Made by a program: the position numbers and the translations under genes. The notes below the pieces were generated by a model. It ran no database searches and was not told where the DNA came from. It saw only the letters and a program-made list of their open reading frames with translations. 64,000 bases of DNA from contig NZ_JAESWB010000362.1 of assembly GCF_016765675.1 (NCBI RefSeq), forward strand, positions 113,152-177,151. The letters are read 5' to 3'. The DNA comes from Neobacillus paridis. Its GTDB lineage: Bacteria; Bacillota; Bacilli; Bacillales; Cytobacillaceae. Below are positions 45,373 to 54,224 of the stretch, piece by piece (the stretch's first letter is position 1; each line of letters begins with the position of its first letter).

Positions 45373-45388
45373 TGCATCATCCGTGCCA
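45373..45388 (-). promoter_or_regulatory. Sigma-54 promoter of the cai-fix operon
   Basis: On the minus strand TGGCACGGATGATGCA fits the -24/-12 consensus TGGCACG-N4-TTGCW. The GG and GC dinucleotides are exactly 10 nt apart and only one position of the -12 element deviates. The predicted start of transcription is about 45362, some 355 nt before caiT. The matching activator type is encoded at 31497-32969. Confidence 0.85.
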
Positions 45389-45681
45389 AATTTTAAAATT
45401 ATGCCGCTGAAATTTTGACAGGAATATCACGAATTTGTGACTAACATGTGAAATGGTGAGCATTTTGTCACTCAATTTAAAAAGAACGGATAGAAAAAAT
45501 AGAATCCAATATTCTCTGTTGTAAAAAAATTTTTACGTGTAAAATATTTTTTCTAGGAAAATATCCTTTTTTCATAAGGAATCTGCGTTGGTGTAAAAAT
45601 TATTTTACTAATCAAAGTTGCTCGGATTTCAAAATCTTCAGCAGAGATGATCTTCGAGAGACACTTTTTTGCTCAAAAAAA

Positions 45682-45714
45682 AATCATCATTCTTTTTTTG
45701 AAAAAATGATGATT
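45682..45714. repeat. 10-bp perfect inverted repeat with T-run
   Basis: AATCATCATT (45682-45691) and AATGATGATT (45705-45714); on the minus strand a run of T follows, as in a terminator. It could stop read-through from manA into the cai-fix promoter region. Confidence 0.6.
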
Positions 45715-45760
45715 CAGGTTTAACCGCTGACAAATTTCAACATTGTCCTGCTAAGCAAAG

Positions 45761-45860
45761 TTAAACAATCGTTTGATTAAAAATAGCCAATTCCTTGGTA
45801 GGTAATGAGTCTGGCCACTAAATATTTAAAAATCTTGTCATTTTAAACAAACGTTTAATT
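45761..45860. promoter_or_regulatory. Two near-identical palindromes, candidate upstream activating sites
   Basis: TTAAACAATCGTTTGATT (45761-45778) and TTAAACAAACGTTTAATT (45843-45860) share 16 of 18 bases, are each nearly palindromic and lie 82 bp apart. They are about 375-470 bp upstream of the sigma-54 promoter. Paired distant sites are usual for sigma-54 activators; LacI-type operators are the alternative. The rest of the 1.1-kb gap holds no gene. Confidence 0.55.
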
Positions 45861-46033
45861 GAATTGGATTTTCACACGACAATTTTCCAGAAGAATTTTC
45901 CGTGAGCTTCCTATTTCCCTCGTTTGAAAAAAGAACGACACTCAAGTCGTCCTCAACGTTGCTTTTTCCACCACTTTATTTAAAAAATAAACGATGGCTG
46001 ACACCGTTCAGATCTTTACCCCCTTTCCTGCGT

Positions 46034-46065
46034 AAGAAAAGAGCATGAGGGCATTCCCCCATGCT
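46034..46065 (-). terminator. Terminator of manA
   Basis: On the minus strand AGCATGGGGG and CCCTCATGCT form a 10-bp stem with one wobble or mismatch (46042-46051 with 46056-46065), followed by TTTTCTT. It is 43 bp after the manA stop. Confidence 0.85.
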
Positions 46066-46107
46066 TTAAACCCTTTTTTAAAAAAACTCCTGAGTGACAA
46101 TTTTTAC

Positions 46108-47067
46108 TTATTCATGCGAAACAATACATTCCGCTTTTCCCTCTAATTGATATTCCCGAACACCATGAGGCAGGATAAATTGGCTGCCTTTTTTGACGTC
46201 GAAGGACTGTCCAGCAATTGTGAGCACAGCTTTCCCTTCGATGACACTCACCTGCAGGTAATCTGCTGTCATTTTACAATTGGCCTGTCCGTCTACTTGC
46301 CAATGAGACACGGTAAAATACTGTTCTTCTACTAATTTCTTTTCAACTAAGCCGCCATTCACGGTTTCCGTCTGCTCTAAAACCGCATCCTGATGGGGAA
46401 CAGTAGTCACTTGTTTGGCCCGTTCCAAATGCAGTTCGCGCTTCTTACCGGTAGCATCTGTCCGATCATAATCATAAACACGATATGTGATATCAGAGCT
46501 TTGCTGCGTTTCGAGAATGACGATGCCTCTTCCAATCGCATGAATGGTACCGCTGGGAACATAGACAAAGTCGCCGGCCTTGACTTTAATGCGCCTTAAC
46601 AGCCTGTCCCATTCCCCTTGGTCAATCATCGAGACCAATTCCTCTTTTGTCTTGGCATGGTGGCCATATACAAGCTCAGCCCCGTCTTCCGCACTTAACA
46701 CATACCAGCATTCCGTTTTGCCATAAGGAACGCCTTCCACTTCACGGGCAAATTCATCATTTGGATGGACTTGAACAGATAAATCATCAGCGGCATCGAG
46801 GATTTTAATGAGTAATGGGTACTCTCCTGTTTCGCCCGCATCTTTATTAAAAAGTTCCTTATGATCTTTCCAGGCATCCACCAACGTCTTCCCCGCAAGC
46901 GGGCCGTTCATAATCACGCTTGGGCCATGCGGATGAGCGGAGATTACCCAAGCTTCTCCTGTTCGCTCATACGGTATCTGATAATGAAATTCTGTGCTTA
47001 ACTTTTGCCCGCCCCAAATCCTTTCCTGAAATACTGGCTGCAAAAAAATCGGCTCATTATTGTACAT
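46108..47067 (-). CDS. manA: Mannose-6-phosphate isomerase, class I
   Basis: Zinc-dependent cupin enzyme of 319 residues that converts mannose-6-phosphate to fructose-6-phosphate. The start is ATG 47067, 8 nt behind GGGAGG; the eight further upstream codons are not used. Zinc-site text is visible: VQVHPNDEFA (His), GKTECWYVL (Glu) and PSGTIHAIGRG (His), followed by QQSSDITYRVYDYDR, where the family has its active-site Arg. It ends a mannoside utilisation cluster: the ROK kinase gene upstream should supply mannose-6-phosphate from mannose. Bacillus paralogues (ManA, GmuF, Pmi) are all of about 315 residues. Confidence 0.93.
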   Translation of the reverse strand: MYNNEPIFLQPVFQERIWGGQKLSTEFHYQIPYERTGEAWVISAHPHGPSVIMNGPLAGKTLVDAWKDHKELFNKDAGETGEYPLLIKILDAADDLSVQVHPNDEFAREVEGVPYGKTECWYVLSAEDGAELVYGHHAKTKEELVSMIDQGEWDRLLRRIKVKAGDFVYVPSGTIHAIGRGIVILETQQSSDITYRVYDYDRTDATGKKRELHLERAKQVTTVPHQDAVLEQTETVNGGLVEKKLVEEQYFTVSHWQVDGQANCKMTADYLQVSVIEGKAVLTIAGQSFDVKKGSQFILPHGVREYQLEGKAECIVSHE

Positions 47068-47152
47068 TGTAAACCTCCCATTACATTTCATGGTGATAAC
47101 TTTTTTTTAAAATCACTCTTAAAAGACAAAATACAGTGTAGAGTCATAGCTA

Positions 47153-47257
47153 ATTAGCGAATTTAATAAATTTATTAGCAAATTTTTAAGTTATATTAGC
47201 GAATTCAGATCACTTATTAGCGGATTGAAAGGTTTTATTAGCGAATCAAAAATAGCA
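47153..47257. repeat. Five tandem ATTAGCGA repeats, exact 21-nt period, second locus
   Basis: ATTAGC starts at 47153, 47174, 47195, 47216 and 47237, always 21 bp apart, with variable 12-nt spacers. It is the same family as 12504-12608. It lies between the ROK kinase gene and manA, in the 240-bp gap of the operon. Confidence 0.9.
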
Positions 47258-47310
47258 ATAATTTTGAATGAAATTCAGTATGAAAAATGCGAGAGGCCGC
47301 GATGACGCTT

Positions 47311-48171
47311 TCACGCGTCTAACGCATGCTGGGCCAGGATCAGCGCTCCGGTAATCCCGGCATTGTCTCCCAAACCTGGGCTAACAATATAATCAGGCAG
47401 CTCGGGCAATGAGATATAATTTTGAACAAACTCCGGCAAATACCGATAGATTGCTGTAAATACCGACTGTTGCTTCATGACTCCACCACCTAGGATAATC
47501 CTCTTTGGCGAAAGAATCAAAATATATTGCATCAAAGCCTGTGCCAGATAATACCCTTCTAGGTCCCACACCTCTGCCCGGTCAGCAAGCTGGACCCCTT
47601 TATCGCCCCAACGTTCTTCGATCGCCGGCCCGGAAGCCAAGCCTTCCAGACAATCATGGTGATAAGGGCATTTGCCCTGATAAGAATCGTTTGGGTGACG
47701 CCGGATCAGAATATGCCCCATTTCAGGATGGGAAAGCCCTTCAAGAATCTGTCCGTGAACGACCGCACCAGCGCCGATTCCTGTCCCGACGGTAATATAT
47801 AAACAGCTGTCTACCCCTGTGGCCGCCCCCAGCGTTACCTCGCCCAGGGCAGCGGCATTCACATCCGTCGTAAAACCTACGGGTAGAGCCAACGCATCCT
47901 TCAATGTTTGGACAAACGGATAATTCCGCCATCCCGGTTTTGGAGTCGACGTTATGTACCCGTAAGTGCGACTTTCGCGGTCAACGTCGATCGGTCCAAA
48001 AGAGCCCACTCCAATCGCCTTGATTGAATGTCCTTGAAAAAACTCGATCACCTTCCCAATTGTTTCTTCAGGAATCGTCGTTGGAATCTGAACCCGGTCC
48101 ACGATATTTCCCTTTTCATCCCCAACAGCACAAACAAATTTTGTTCCACCTGCTTCAATTGCCCCTAACAT
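47311..48171 (-). CDS. ROK-family fructo/mannokinase
   Basis: ROK sugar kinase of 286 residues from ATG 48171, 10 nt behind GGAGGG. The N-terminal phosphate loop is GAIEAGGTKFVCAVG (2-16), the ROK block TVGTGIGAGAVVHG is central (about 129-142), and the zinc motif is HPEMGHILI with GKCPYHHDCLEGLASGPA (His and three Cys, about 151-183). This zinc-containing subgroup includes Bacillus fructokinase YdhR/GmuE, which phosphorylates fructose and mannose. Next to ManA and beta-mannosidase genes, mannose is the probable substrate here. The product would then be isomerised by ManA to fructose-6-phosphate. Confidence 0.88.
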   Translation of the reverse strand: MLGAIEAGGTKFVCAVGDEKGNIVDRVQIPTTIPEETIGKVIEFFQGHSIKAIGVGSFGPIDVDRESRTYGYITSTPKPGWRNYPFVQTLKDALALPVGFTTDVNAAALGEVTLGAATGVDSCLYITVGTGIGAGAVVHGQILEGLSHPEMGHILIRRHPNDSYQGKCPYHHDCLEGLASGPAIEERWGDKGVQLADRAEVWDLEGYYLAQALMQYILILSPKRIILGGGVMKQQSVFTAIYRYLPEFVQNYISLPELPDYIVSPGLGDNAGITGALILAQHALDA

Positions 48172-48243
48172 TAACATTTCCCTCCTACCGCTCAATCATA
48201 TATTTTACCAGAAGTAACGGGATGCTTTTTTGAAAAAAGCAAA

Positions 48244-49467
48244 CTAACCATTCCCGTTCTTTGTCACCAGGCTTGGCTTTTTCCAAATCCAATATAACGT
48301 TGGAACCATTATCACATAAATAATTGGAAAAAGACTAAACGAAATCGGCAACAGTTGTTCCATATTTAAGTATTTTCTCATCAGCAAAAAGATCAATACA
48401 CCTATTATTCTACCAACTCCAAGTGGAATTTCACGAATAATGATATAATCCAGTCGTCTAACTTTATATTGTGGATCCTTTTCAATCGAAGAGTAAATCA
48501 TCGCATTCATCGATGTGTTAATCATATTCATCGCAACCGGCTGAATCACAGCAAAAATAATTAATGATAGGATTACCGGATAGGCCGAGATTAAAATCGA
48601 TCCTAATAAAATACTAATGGAGCCAATCGAAAAAATAGCAATGCGATAATCGGGATTTGAAAACTTGGCCAATACATAAAAAGCCAACATCGACATTACC
48701 TCAGCTGCTGTGTTAAAGACACCCAGGCTAAATTCCCCGCCAGCCACCTTGAATGTAATCATCGTAATAAGGAAGGTCGTATAGACTCCCGAAACAACCC
48801 CATCAGCCAGCATAACCGGATACATTCTTTTCCATTCCCGCGATGGATTCTTCAGTACCTCCCAGAGATAGCTTTTTTCAGAAACAGGATTTCCCTTTAC
48901 TTTTAACGAAACCAAAAATGAAAGAAAAAAGAAAATACAGGTTGCAATAAAGACAATATAGTATCCGATCATCCCTTTAAATTGAGAGATAATGATCCCA
49001 GAAAGAAAAGGAGCGATGATCCCGCCAACAGTAAACAAAATTCCCTCAATATATAAAAATTGGTCACGTTTATCATTAGTTGTCAGGTCCAGTACAGCCA
49101 TATGCACCCCGACATAATACAAGCTCATCGCCAAGCCCATGGAGATCCCCATCAAAAAAATGTGATGGCTTAAGCTATGGTGAAATAGCAGCATGATTAA
49201 ATACGTAATAAGGTAAAAAATAAACCCTAAGCGCATCGTAATCATCGGACTGGTTTTCCTGGCAAACCACGCACATATTCCAAAACAAAAGATAATCGAA
49301 ACCGACCAAAATAAGCTGTAATAGGCCAATAAGGAATACGTTTTGTCCAATTTCCATAAAAAGACACTTTGAAAAATAGCTGACAGAGACGTGCCAAAGG
49401 AAAACAAACCATTCATGATTAGGTAAAATTTCAACTCAGTTGAAAAGGAATTAAAAATTTTTATCAT
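48244..49467 (-). CDS. MFS transporter in the mannoside cluster
   Basis: Twelve-helix major facilitator of 407 residues. The usual loop 2-3 signature is weak (WFARKTSPMITMRLGF instead of GxxxDRxGRR). The closest recognisable type is the Bacillus YqgE-like group, often of unknown substrate. It lies between the ROK kinase and Zn-dehydrogenase genes, same strand, with gaps of 72 and 42 bp, so it belongs to the mannoside operon. It may export or import a monosaccharide or act as a secondary sugar carrier beside the ABC importer. The start ATG has AAGGGT upstream. Confidence 0.78.
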   Translation of the reverse strand: MIKIFNSFSTELKFYLIMNGLFSFGTSLSAIFQSVFLWKLDKTYSLLAYYSLFWSVSIIFCFGICAWFARKTSPMITMRLGFIFYLITYLIMLLFHHSLSHHIFLMGISMGLAMSLYYVGVHMAVLDLTTNDKRDQFLYIEGILFTVGGIIAPFLSGIIISQFKGMIGYYIVFIATCIFFFLSFLVSLKVKGNPVSEKSYLWEVLKNPSREWKRMYPVMLADGVVSGVYTTFLITMITFKVAGGEFSLGVFNTAAEVMSMLAFYVLAKFSNPDYRIAIFSIGSISILLGSILISAYPVILSLIIFAVIQPVAMNMINTSMNAMIYSSIEKDPQYKVRRLDYIIIREIPLGVGRIIGVLIFLLMRKYLNMEQLLPISFSLFPIIYVIMVPTLYWIWKKPSLVTKNGNG

Positions 49468-49509
49468 CTAAATGACCCTTCAAAAAACAGATTTTATTAC
49501 ACCCTGTTC

Positions 49510-50505
49510 TTATTCGTAAAGAATAACAGCCTTGGAAACGTGCAAGCTTGCAAAATCCCCCATCACCTTCGGCAGCTCGTCAACGGTAAAGCGATGAGAA
49601 ATAAGTGATTTGACGTCTACCACCCCTTTTTCAATTAAGGAAATAGCTTCTTCATGTGTGAAGGGATTGACGAACGAGCCCTTGATAGTCAGCTCTTTAG
49701 AAAAAATCTCAAACGGTGAGACCATCATAACCGTTTCCGGAGCAGCTACTCCAAAAAGCAATACCTGCCCGCCTTTAGCAGCAGAACGAACAGCCAGCTC
49801 CATACTTTCCGGTCTGCCGACACATTCAATCACAACGTCTGCCGCCAACTTAGAAGAATGGAATGGATTGATTACCTGGTCGGCGCCAAGCCTATACAAG
49901 AGATCTTTTTTATTCTCGGCAGGCTCGCTCACGATAATTGATTGGACATGCTGCTGTTTGACCAATTGTAAAAATAACTGTCCAATAAAGCCGCCGCCAA
50001 TAATCAATACCCTTGAAAGTGGGGATAGTTGAATCTTTTTAAAGCCATGCAACACACAGCCCAAAGGCTCGATCAGTGATCCTTCTTCAAACGTTAAATT
50101 GTCAGGAAAGGGGTAGCAATTTGCCGCCGGTACTGTACAGTATTCACCCATACCGCCATCCCGGGTCACACCTACTGCCTGAAGATGGTCACATAAATGT
50201 GCCCTGTTACTACGGCAATATTTACAAGTCCCACAATAAATATTGGGATCAATTGAAACCCGGTCCCCTATTTCCAAGTTCGTAACCTCTGAACCTATCT
50301 CGACTACCTCCCCCGCTAATTCATGGCCAAGAACAATCGGGGTATGGACCTCGGCAGATCCCGGGTGCCCATGATATATATGCTGATCGGTCCCACAAAT
50401 ACCGCAGCTTTTGACCTTAATGACCACTTCCTTTTCTGCCGGTTTGGGATAGGCCCAATCGATAACCTCTAATTGCTTAACGCCTTGTAACACCGCTGCT
50501 TTCAT
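49510..50505 (-). CDS. Zinc-dependent medium-chain alcohol/polyol dehydrogenase
   Basis: NAD(P)-dependent dehydrogenase of 331 residues from ATG 50505, 9 nt behind GGAG; it overlaps the beta-mannosidase stop by 29 nt. Zinc ligands: Cys in KSCGICGTDQHIYHG (catalytic), the GHELAGEVVEIG block (His, Glu), and the four structural cysteines in CGTCKYCRSNRAHLC. The nucleotide fold is VLIIGGGFIGQLFLQLV. The type resembles sorbitol, galactitol or threonine dehydrogenases. In this cluster it may oxidise a sugar or polyol such as mannitol or glucitol set free from a glycoside, but the substrate is not readable. Confidence 0.85.
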   Translation of the reverse strand: MKAAVLQGVKQLEVIDWAYPKPAEKEVVIKVKSCGICGTDQHIYHGHPGSAEVHTPIVLGHELAGEVVEIGSEVTNLEIGDRVSIDPNIYCGTCKYCRSNRAHLCDHLQAVGVTRDGGMGEYCTVPAANCYPFPDNLTFEEGSLIEPLGCVLHGFKKIQLSPLSRVLIIGGGFIGQLFLQLVKQQHVQSIIVSEPAENKKDLLYRLGADQVINPFHSSKLAADVVIECVGRPESMELAVRSAAKGGQVLLFGVAAPETVMMVSPFEIFSKELTIKGSFVNPFTHEEAISLIEKGVVDVKSLISHRFTVDELPKVMGDFASLHVSKAVILYE

Positions 50506-53038
50506 TCGTCTCATCTCCAAACTTAAAAATACCCGTACTATTAAGTGCACTGACTCTTAATGTACCCCAAGGAATTTCTTTTCCCTGCGCCTGCGAAACT
50601 TTAATTGTTTTGGATTCATAGGCAAGCAGATCAAAGAAATTATCCTCGATAATTAACTGCTCCATATCCAGTTCAATCGTTACCATCCGTGCCAATACAT
50701 TCGTGGTAATGGTTAACTCACCTGCAGCTTTATTTACCTTTACCGTTAACTCAGCACAACCTAAGCTTAAATCCTTTTGATCACGGAAATAATACATATT
50801 TTCATAGACTTGATGATTTTTCGAGCGGAGCACCATAACGGCATCTGTCGGATTAAGCCTGCCTAATGCCTCAGTTTCCACTACTATATCAATCTGTTTT
50901 GAAACATTGGCCTCAACCAATACAGACCATGTCTTGGAAAAGACTTTTTCCCCATTATAGTGATAGACTGCCAATTCAATCTCATCCTTGTAGGCAGATA
51001 ATCGATCATTGACAACCCAAATGGCGATTTTTTCACCCGGTTCATGGTCTGCCGTTAATAAAATTGGGCTGTAAAACTTCCGTGCATAATGATAAGCAGC
51101 CTTCGGCAACAGATAATAATCGATCACCGACCAGCTTGTTCCCGGCCAGCAATCATTGAGCTGCCAAACCAATGTTCCGCTCGTATGCGGTTTGTTCCTG
51201 CGATAGTGCTCAATCCCAAACTTCAAGCCTTCCGCTTGGGTTAACATCGAATAAGCAATGTACTCATCGAGATTCTGGGGAACCCCCGTATACCCTTCCA
51301 TCAACAAAATGCCCTTTGGATGATGGATATCTTTATTGCGGTATGCCATTTCTTCACTGCCCCAGAAAAATTGCTCCTTCGGAATATTGCGCTCTAAAGT
51401 ATAGCGGTTTGATGAGGCATGCATTCCAAATTCACTGGCAAACAGGGTTGTATCGTTTTTAAAGTTTTTAAACGATAAACCTGCTACGCTGTAATCCACC
51501 CTTTGCGGTTCACCAAACTTTCTCGGCTCAATATTTCCATGCCAAACCTGCCAATTATGAGTGTCGCCTTGTTCCCTTGAGTTATGGTCATTCCCTCCGA
51601 AGGGCGAGCTTGGCCAAAACAGTCTGGTTGGGTCCAATTCTGCCAACAGCTCGGGCATTAATTCATGATAGATCTTTTCTCCATAAAAAGGATGCGGGAT
51701 TTCCCCTGAAGCTGCCAGAGCCTCGTAGAGCCAATCATTCTCATTATTACCACACCAAATCGCCAAACACGGCTGATTGCGTAATCGCTTGACAATCTGG
51801 ATGATTTCCGCGCGCACATTAGCCATGAAATTTCTGTTGTAATCAGGATACAAGGCACAGGCAAACATAAAATCCTGCCAAACTAAAATTCCCAGCCGGT
51901 TGCATTCGTGATAAAAGACTTCCCTTTCATAAATGCCGCCGCCCCAAACACGAAGCATATTCATATTGGCATCCTTCGCCATTCCGATTAAATGCTGGTA
52001 GCGAGAATCCGGTACGGCCCCGATAAAGCTATCAATGGGAATCCAATTAGCTCCTTTAGCAAAAATCTTCACTCCATTTAGAACAAAGGTGAAACGATGG
52101 TTTCCTTTCTCATCCGTCTGCATTACCTCTATCGTCCTTATCCCAAAATCCTCACTTCGGCAATCAATTTGGATCCCATCTGCAAACAAAACTACCTGAA
52201 GCTGATACAAATGTGGTGTTCCAATATCATGGGTCCACCACAGCTTGGGAGCAGGCACTTCCAAATTCATTACCGTGCTTTTACCGACAATCTTTTGATG
52301 AGCCGTAACCGTAACCGCATTATCAGAATCCACAAGGCTGACCTGCACCTCGAAACTTTTATTGCTGTGAAACTTTTCAATCTCTAGCTCAATTGCAACT
52401 CGCGCTTGATCTGCTGAAATAGACGTCGTTTTGGCAAACACGGCATCAATTTTGGCTGCTGTTCTTTTTTCTAAATGAACATCTTTCCAAATGCCAGCAG
52501 TAACCAGACGAGGTCCCCAATCCCAGCCATAATGGCTTTGGGCTTTTCTCGTCCAAATCCGCTTTTTACTAAAACCAGACCAATAATATTGCACCTTATC
52601 CTTCACGTGAATATGAACAGGGTCAAATTTAACCGCCAAAACATTTTTTCCATGCCGCAGCTCCCTTGTCACTTCAAAGGTATGGCTAATAAACATATTT
52701 TCCGTTGAACCTAGCTCAATTCCGTTTAAATAGACGGTGGCAAAGGTATCCAGTCCGTCAAAAATTAATTCATAGCGGTCTTCCTGACTTATATCAGCAT
52801 GAAATTCAAAGGTGCTGCGATACCACCATACCTTTTCCTCCACCCACTGGCATTTTAAATCGTTATGACCGTAAAAGGGGGCATCGATCAGCTTGTGCTC
52901 GATTAAGGTAGAATGAACATCACCCGGTACCTTCGTTGTCATCCAAAAATAATCAATATATTCCGGGGAAGCCACTTCAAGATCACGAGCAGCTCCCACA
53001 TCAAATTGCCGAATTTTCCAGTTATCATTTAATTTCAT
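50477..53038 (-). CDS. Beta-mannosidase (GH2), intracellular
   Basis: Glycoside hydrolase family 2 enzyme of 853 residues without signal peptide. The jelly-roll sugar-binding domain (about 1-180) contains WWYRSTFEF and YLNGIELGSTENMF. The barrel has the acid/base Glu in IWCGNNENDWL (about 430-440), the nucleophile Glu in LFASEFGMHA (about 527-536) and VWGGGIYE, all characteristic of beta-mannosidases rather than beta-galactosidases or glucuronidases. It would split mannose from the non-reducing ends of imported beta-mannosides. Neighbours are a GH130 phosphorylase gene upstream and a dehydrogenase gene downstream. The ribosome site (AGGCGAAG) is modest. Confidence 0.92.
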   Translation of the reverse strand: MKLNDNWKIRQFDVGAARDLEVASPEYIDYFWMTTKVPGDVHSTLIEHKLIDAPFYGHNDLKCQWVEEKVWWYRSTFEFHADISQEDRYELIFDGLDTFATVYLNGIELGSTENMFISHTFEVTRELRHGKNVLAVKFDPVHIHVKDKVQYYWSGFSKKRIWTRKAQSHYGWDWGPRLVTAGIWKDVHLEKRTAAKIDAVFAKTTSISADQARVAIELEIEKFHSNKSFEVQVSLVDSDNAVTVTAHQKIVGKSTVMNLEVPAPKLWWTHDIGTPHLYQLQVVLFADGIQIDCRSEDFGIRTIEVMQTDEKGNHRFTFVLNGVKIFAKGANWIPIDSFIGAVPDSRYQHLIGMAKDANMNMLRVWGGGIYEREVFYHECNRLGILVWQDFMFACALYPDYNRNFMANVRAEIIQIVKRLRNQPCLAIWCGNNENDWLYEALAASGEIPHPFYGEKIYHELMPELLAELDPTRLFWPSSPFGGNDHNSREQGDTHNWQVWHGNIEPRKFGEPQRVDYSVAGLSFKNFKNDTTLFASEFGMHASSNRYTLERNIPKEQFFWGSEEMAYRNKDIHHPKGILLMEGYTGVPQNLDEYIAYSMLTQAEGLKFGIEHYRRNKPHTSGTLVWQLNDCWPGTSWSVIDYYLLPKAAYHYARKFYSPILLTADHEPGEKIAIWVVNDRLSAYKDEIELAVYHYNGEKVFSKTWSVLVEANVSKQIDIVVETEALGRLNPTDAVMVLRSKNHQVYENMYYFRDQKDLSLGCAELTVKVNKAAGELTITTNVLARMVTIELDMEQLIIEDNFFDLLAYESKTIKVSQAQGKEIPWGTLRVSALNSTGIFKFGDETNESSGVTRR

Positions 53039-53137
53039 TGAAACTTCGCCTGCCTTGTTCTTTGCTGAAGTGATTCAAAAAGTAGATGCACACTTAAAAG
53101 GACCAGAATTGCTGCGGCAATTATGGCCCGTTACCTA

Positions 53138-54202
53138 CTAATTTCCATAGTTTAGAGAATCAAGGATTTCCTGCAAGCTTAATTCTGCGCAAGCCATGGA
53201 TGTATCAGCGACCCCGTAATACAGTTTTACCACGTCGCCAGCAACAACTGCGCCGCAGGAAAAGACGACATTTCCAAAGAAACCATCCACTTCATAGTCA
53301 GCCTCCGGCTCAAGTACAGGCTTATCTGAACGAGCGATGACCTTTGTCGGATCTTCCAAATCCAAAAGCACCGCCCCCATACAATAGCGGTCATCCTTGG
53401 ACGCCCCGTGGTAAATCTCGAGCCAGCCTTTTTCTGTCTTAATCGGCACGGCGCCTCCGCCCATACGGCCGCTATCCCACATGCCTTCTCGTAAACCCAG
53501 CAAGTATTTATGATTTCCCCAATGTAAAAGGTTGGTAGATTCAGCAATCCAAATTTCTGGTTTACCCACACTTCGTGGAACAGGTCGGTGAAGCGCATAG
53601 TATTTGCCATTAATTTTTTCCGGGAAAATCAATACATCCTTGTTTTCCGGCGCAAAAATCATCCCGTGATGCTCAAGATGGATAAAATCCTTGGTTGAAA
53701 CCATCGCCTCTCCAACACCAACAGGAGAAACCGCACTAAAGTAGATATAATACGTATCATCGATTTTAGTAATCCGCGGATCCTCAATTCCAAACGTCTC
53801 CAATTCATTAGAAGGGTACACAAACGGCTTGTCATCAATTGTAAAATGATGACCGTCTTTACTTCTGGCAATCCGCAAATATGATAAAGAAGTTAAGTAT
53901 TTAAACCCTTCGGATGAGTCATTTTCACGAATGACCCGGGGATCGGAAAAATTATATTTAGGGTCATCTAAACGTAATTCTAAAATTTCCAGCTGTCCCT
54001 TGTCAGGATTGTAAATCGGAGCTTTTATTATGTTTGGATCTTCGCTAATGGGCCGCTCCGCTACGCGCAGCAGCATAATCGTTTCATCTTGATAGGTGGT
54101 AACACCAGCATTAAACGCACCGATTACCTCGAAGTCGTCCCGATGGGGCTTAACATCGGCAGGGGTAACCAATGGGTTTTGTTCATATCGATATACTTTC
54201 AT
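53138..54202 (-). CDS. GH130 beta-mannoside phosphorylase
   Basis: Five-bladed beta-propeller phosphorylase of 354 residues. GH130 enzymes use phosphate to split beta-mannosides and give alpha-mannose-1-phosphate. The catalytic Asp lies in ETFGIEDPRIT (about residue 121), and phosphate-binding basic residues are in ALHRPVPRS and MGGGAVP. The N-terminal FNAGVTTYQDE and the C-terminal SCGAVVAGDVVKLYYGVAD are typical. Substrate linkage (beta-1,4-mannosyl-glucose, mannobiose or beta-1,2-mannobiose) cannot be fixed by eye. Mannose-1-phosphate would need a phosphomannomutase encoded elsewhere to join glycolysis through ManA. The start has AGGAG upstream. Confidence 0.9.
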   Translation of the reverse strand: MKVYRYEQNPLVTPADVKPHRDDFEVIGAFNAGVTTYQDETIMLLRVAERPISEDPNIIKAPIYNPDKGQLEILELRLDDPKYNFSDPRVIRENDSSEGFKYLTSLSYLRIARSKDGHHFTIDDKPFVYPSNELETFGIEDPRITKIDDTYYIYFSAVSPVGVGEAMVSTKDFIHLEHHGMIFAPENKDVLIFPEKINGKYYALHRPVPRSVGKPEIWIAESTNLLHWGNHKYLLGLREGMWDSGRMGGGAVPIKTEKGWLEIYHGASKDDRYCMGAVLLDLEDPTKVIARSDKPVLEPEADYEVDGFFGNVVFSCGAVVAGDVVKLYYGVADTSMACAELSLQEILDSLNYGN

Positions 54203-54224
54203 TTTTAATGCTCCTATTCATAAA

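Noticed and set aside
45204..45389. 61-codon minus-strand frame in the cai-fix leader
   Set aside because: It covers the sigma-54 promoter and a dispersed repeat; the composition is not coding-like.
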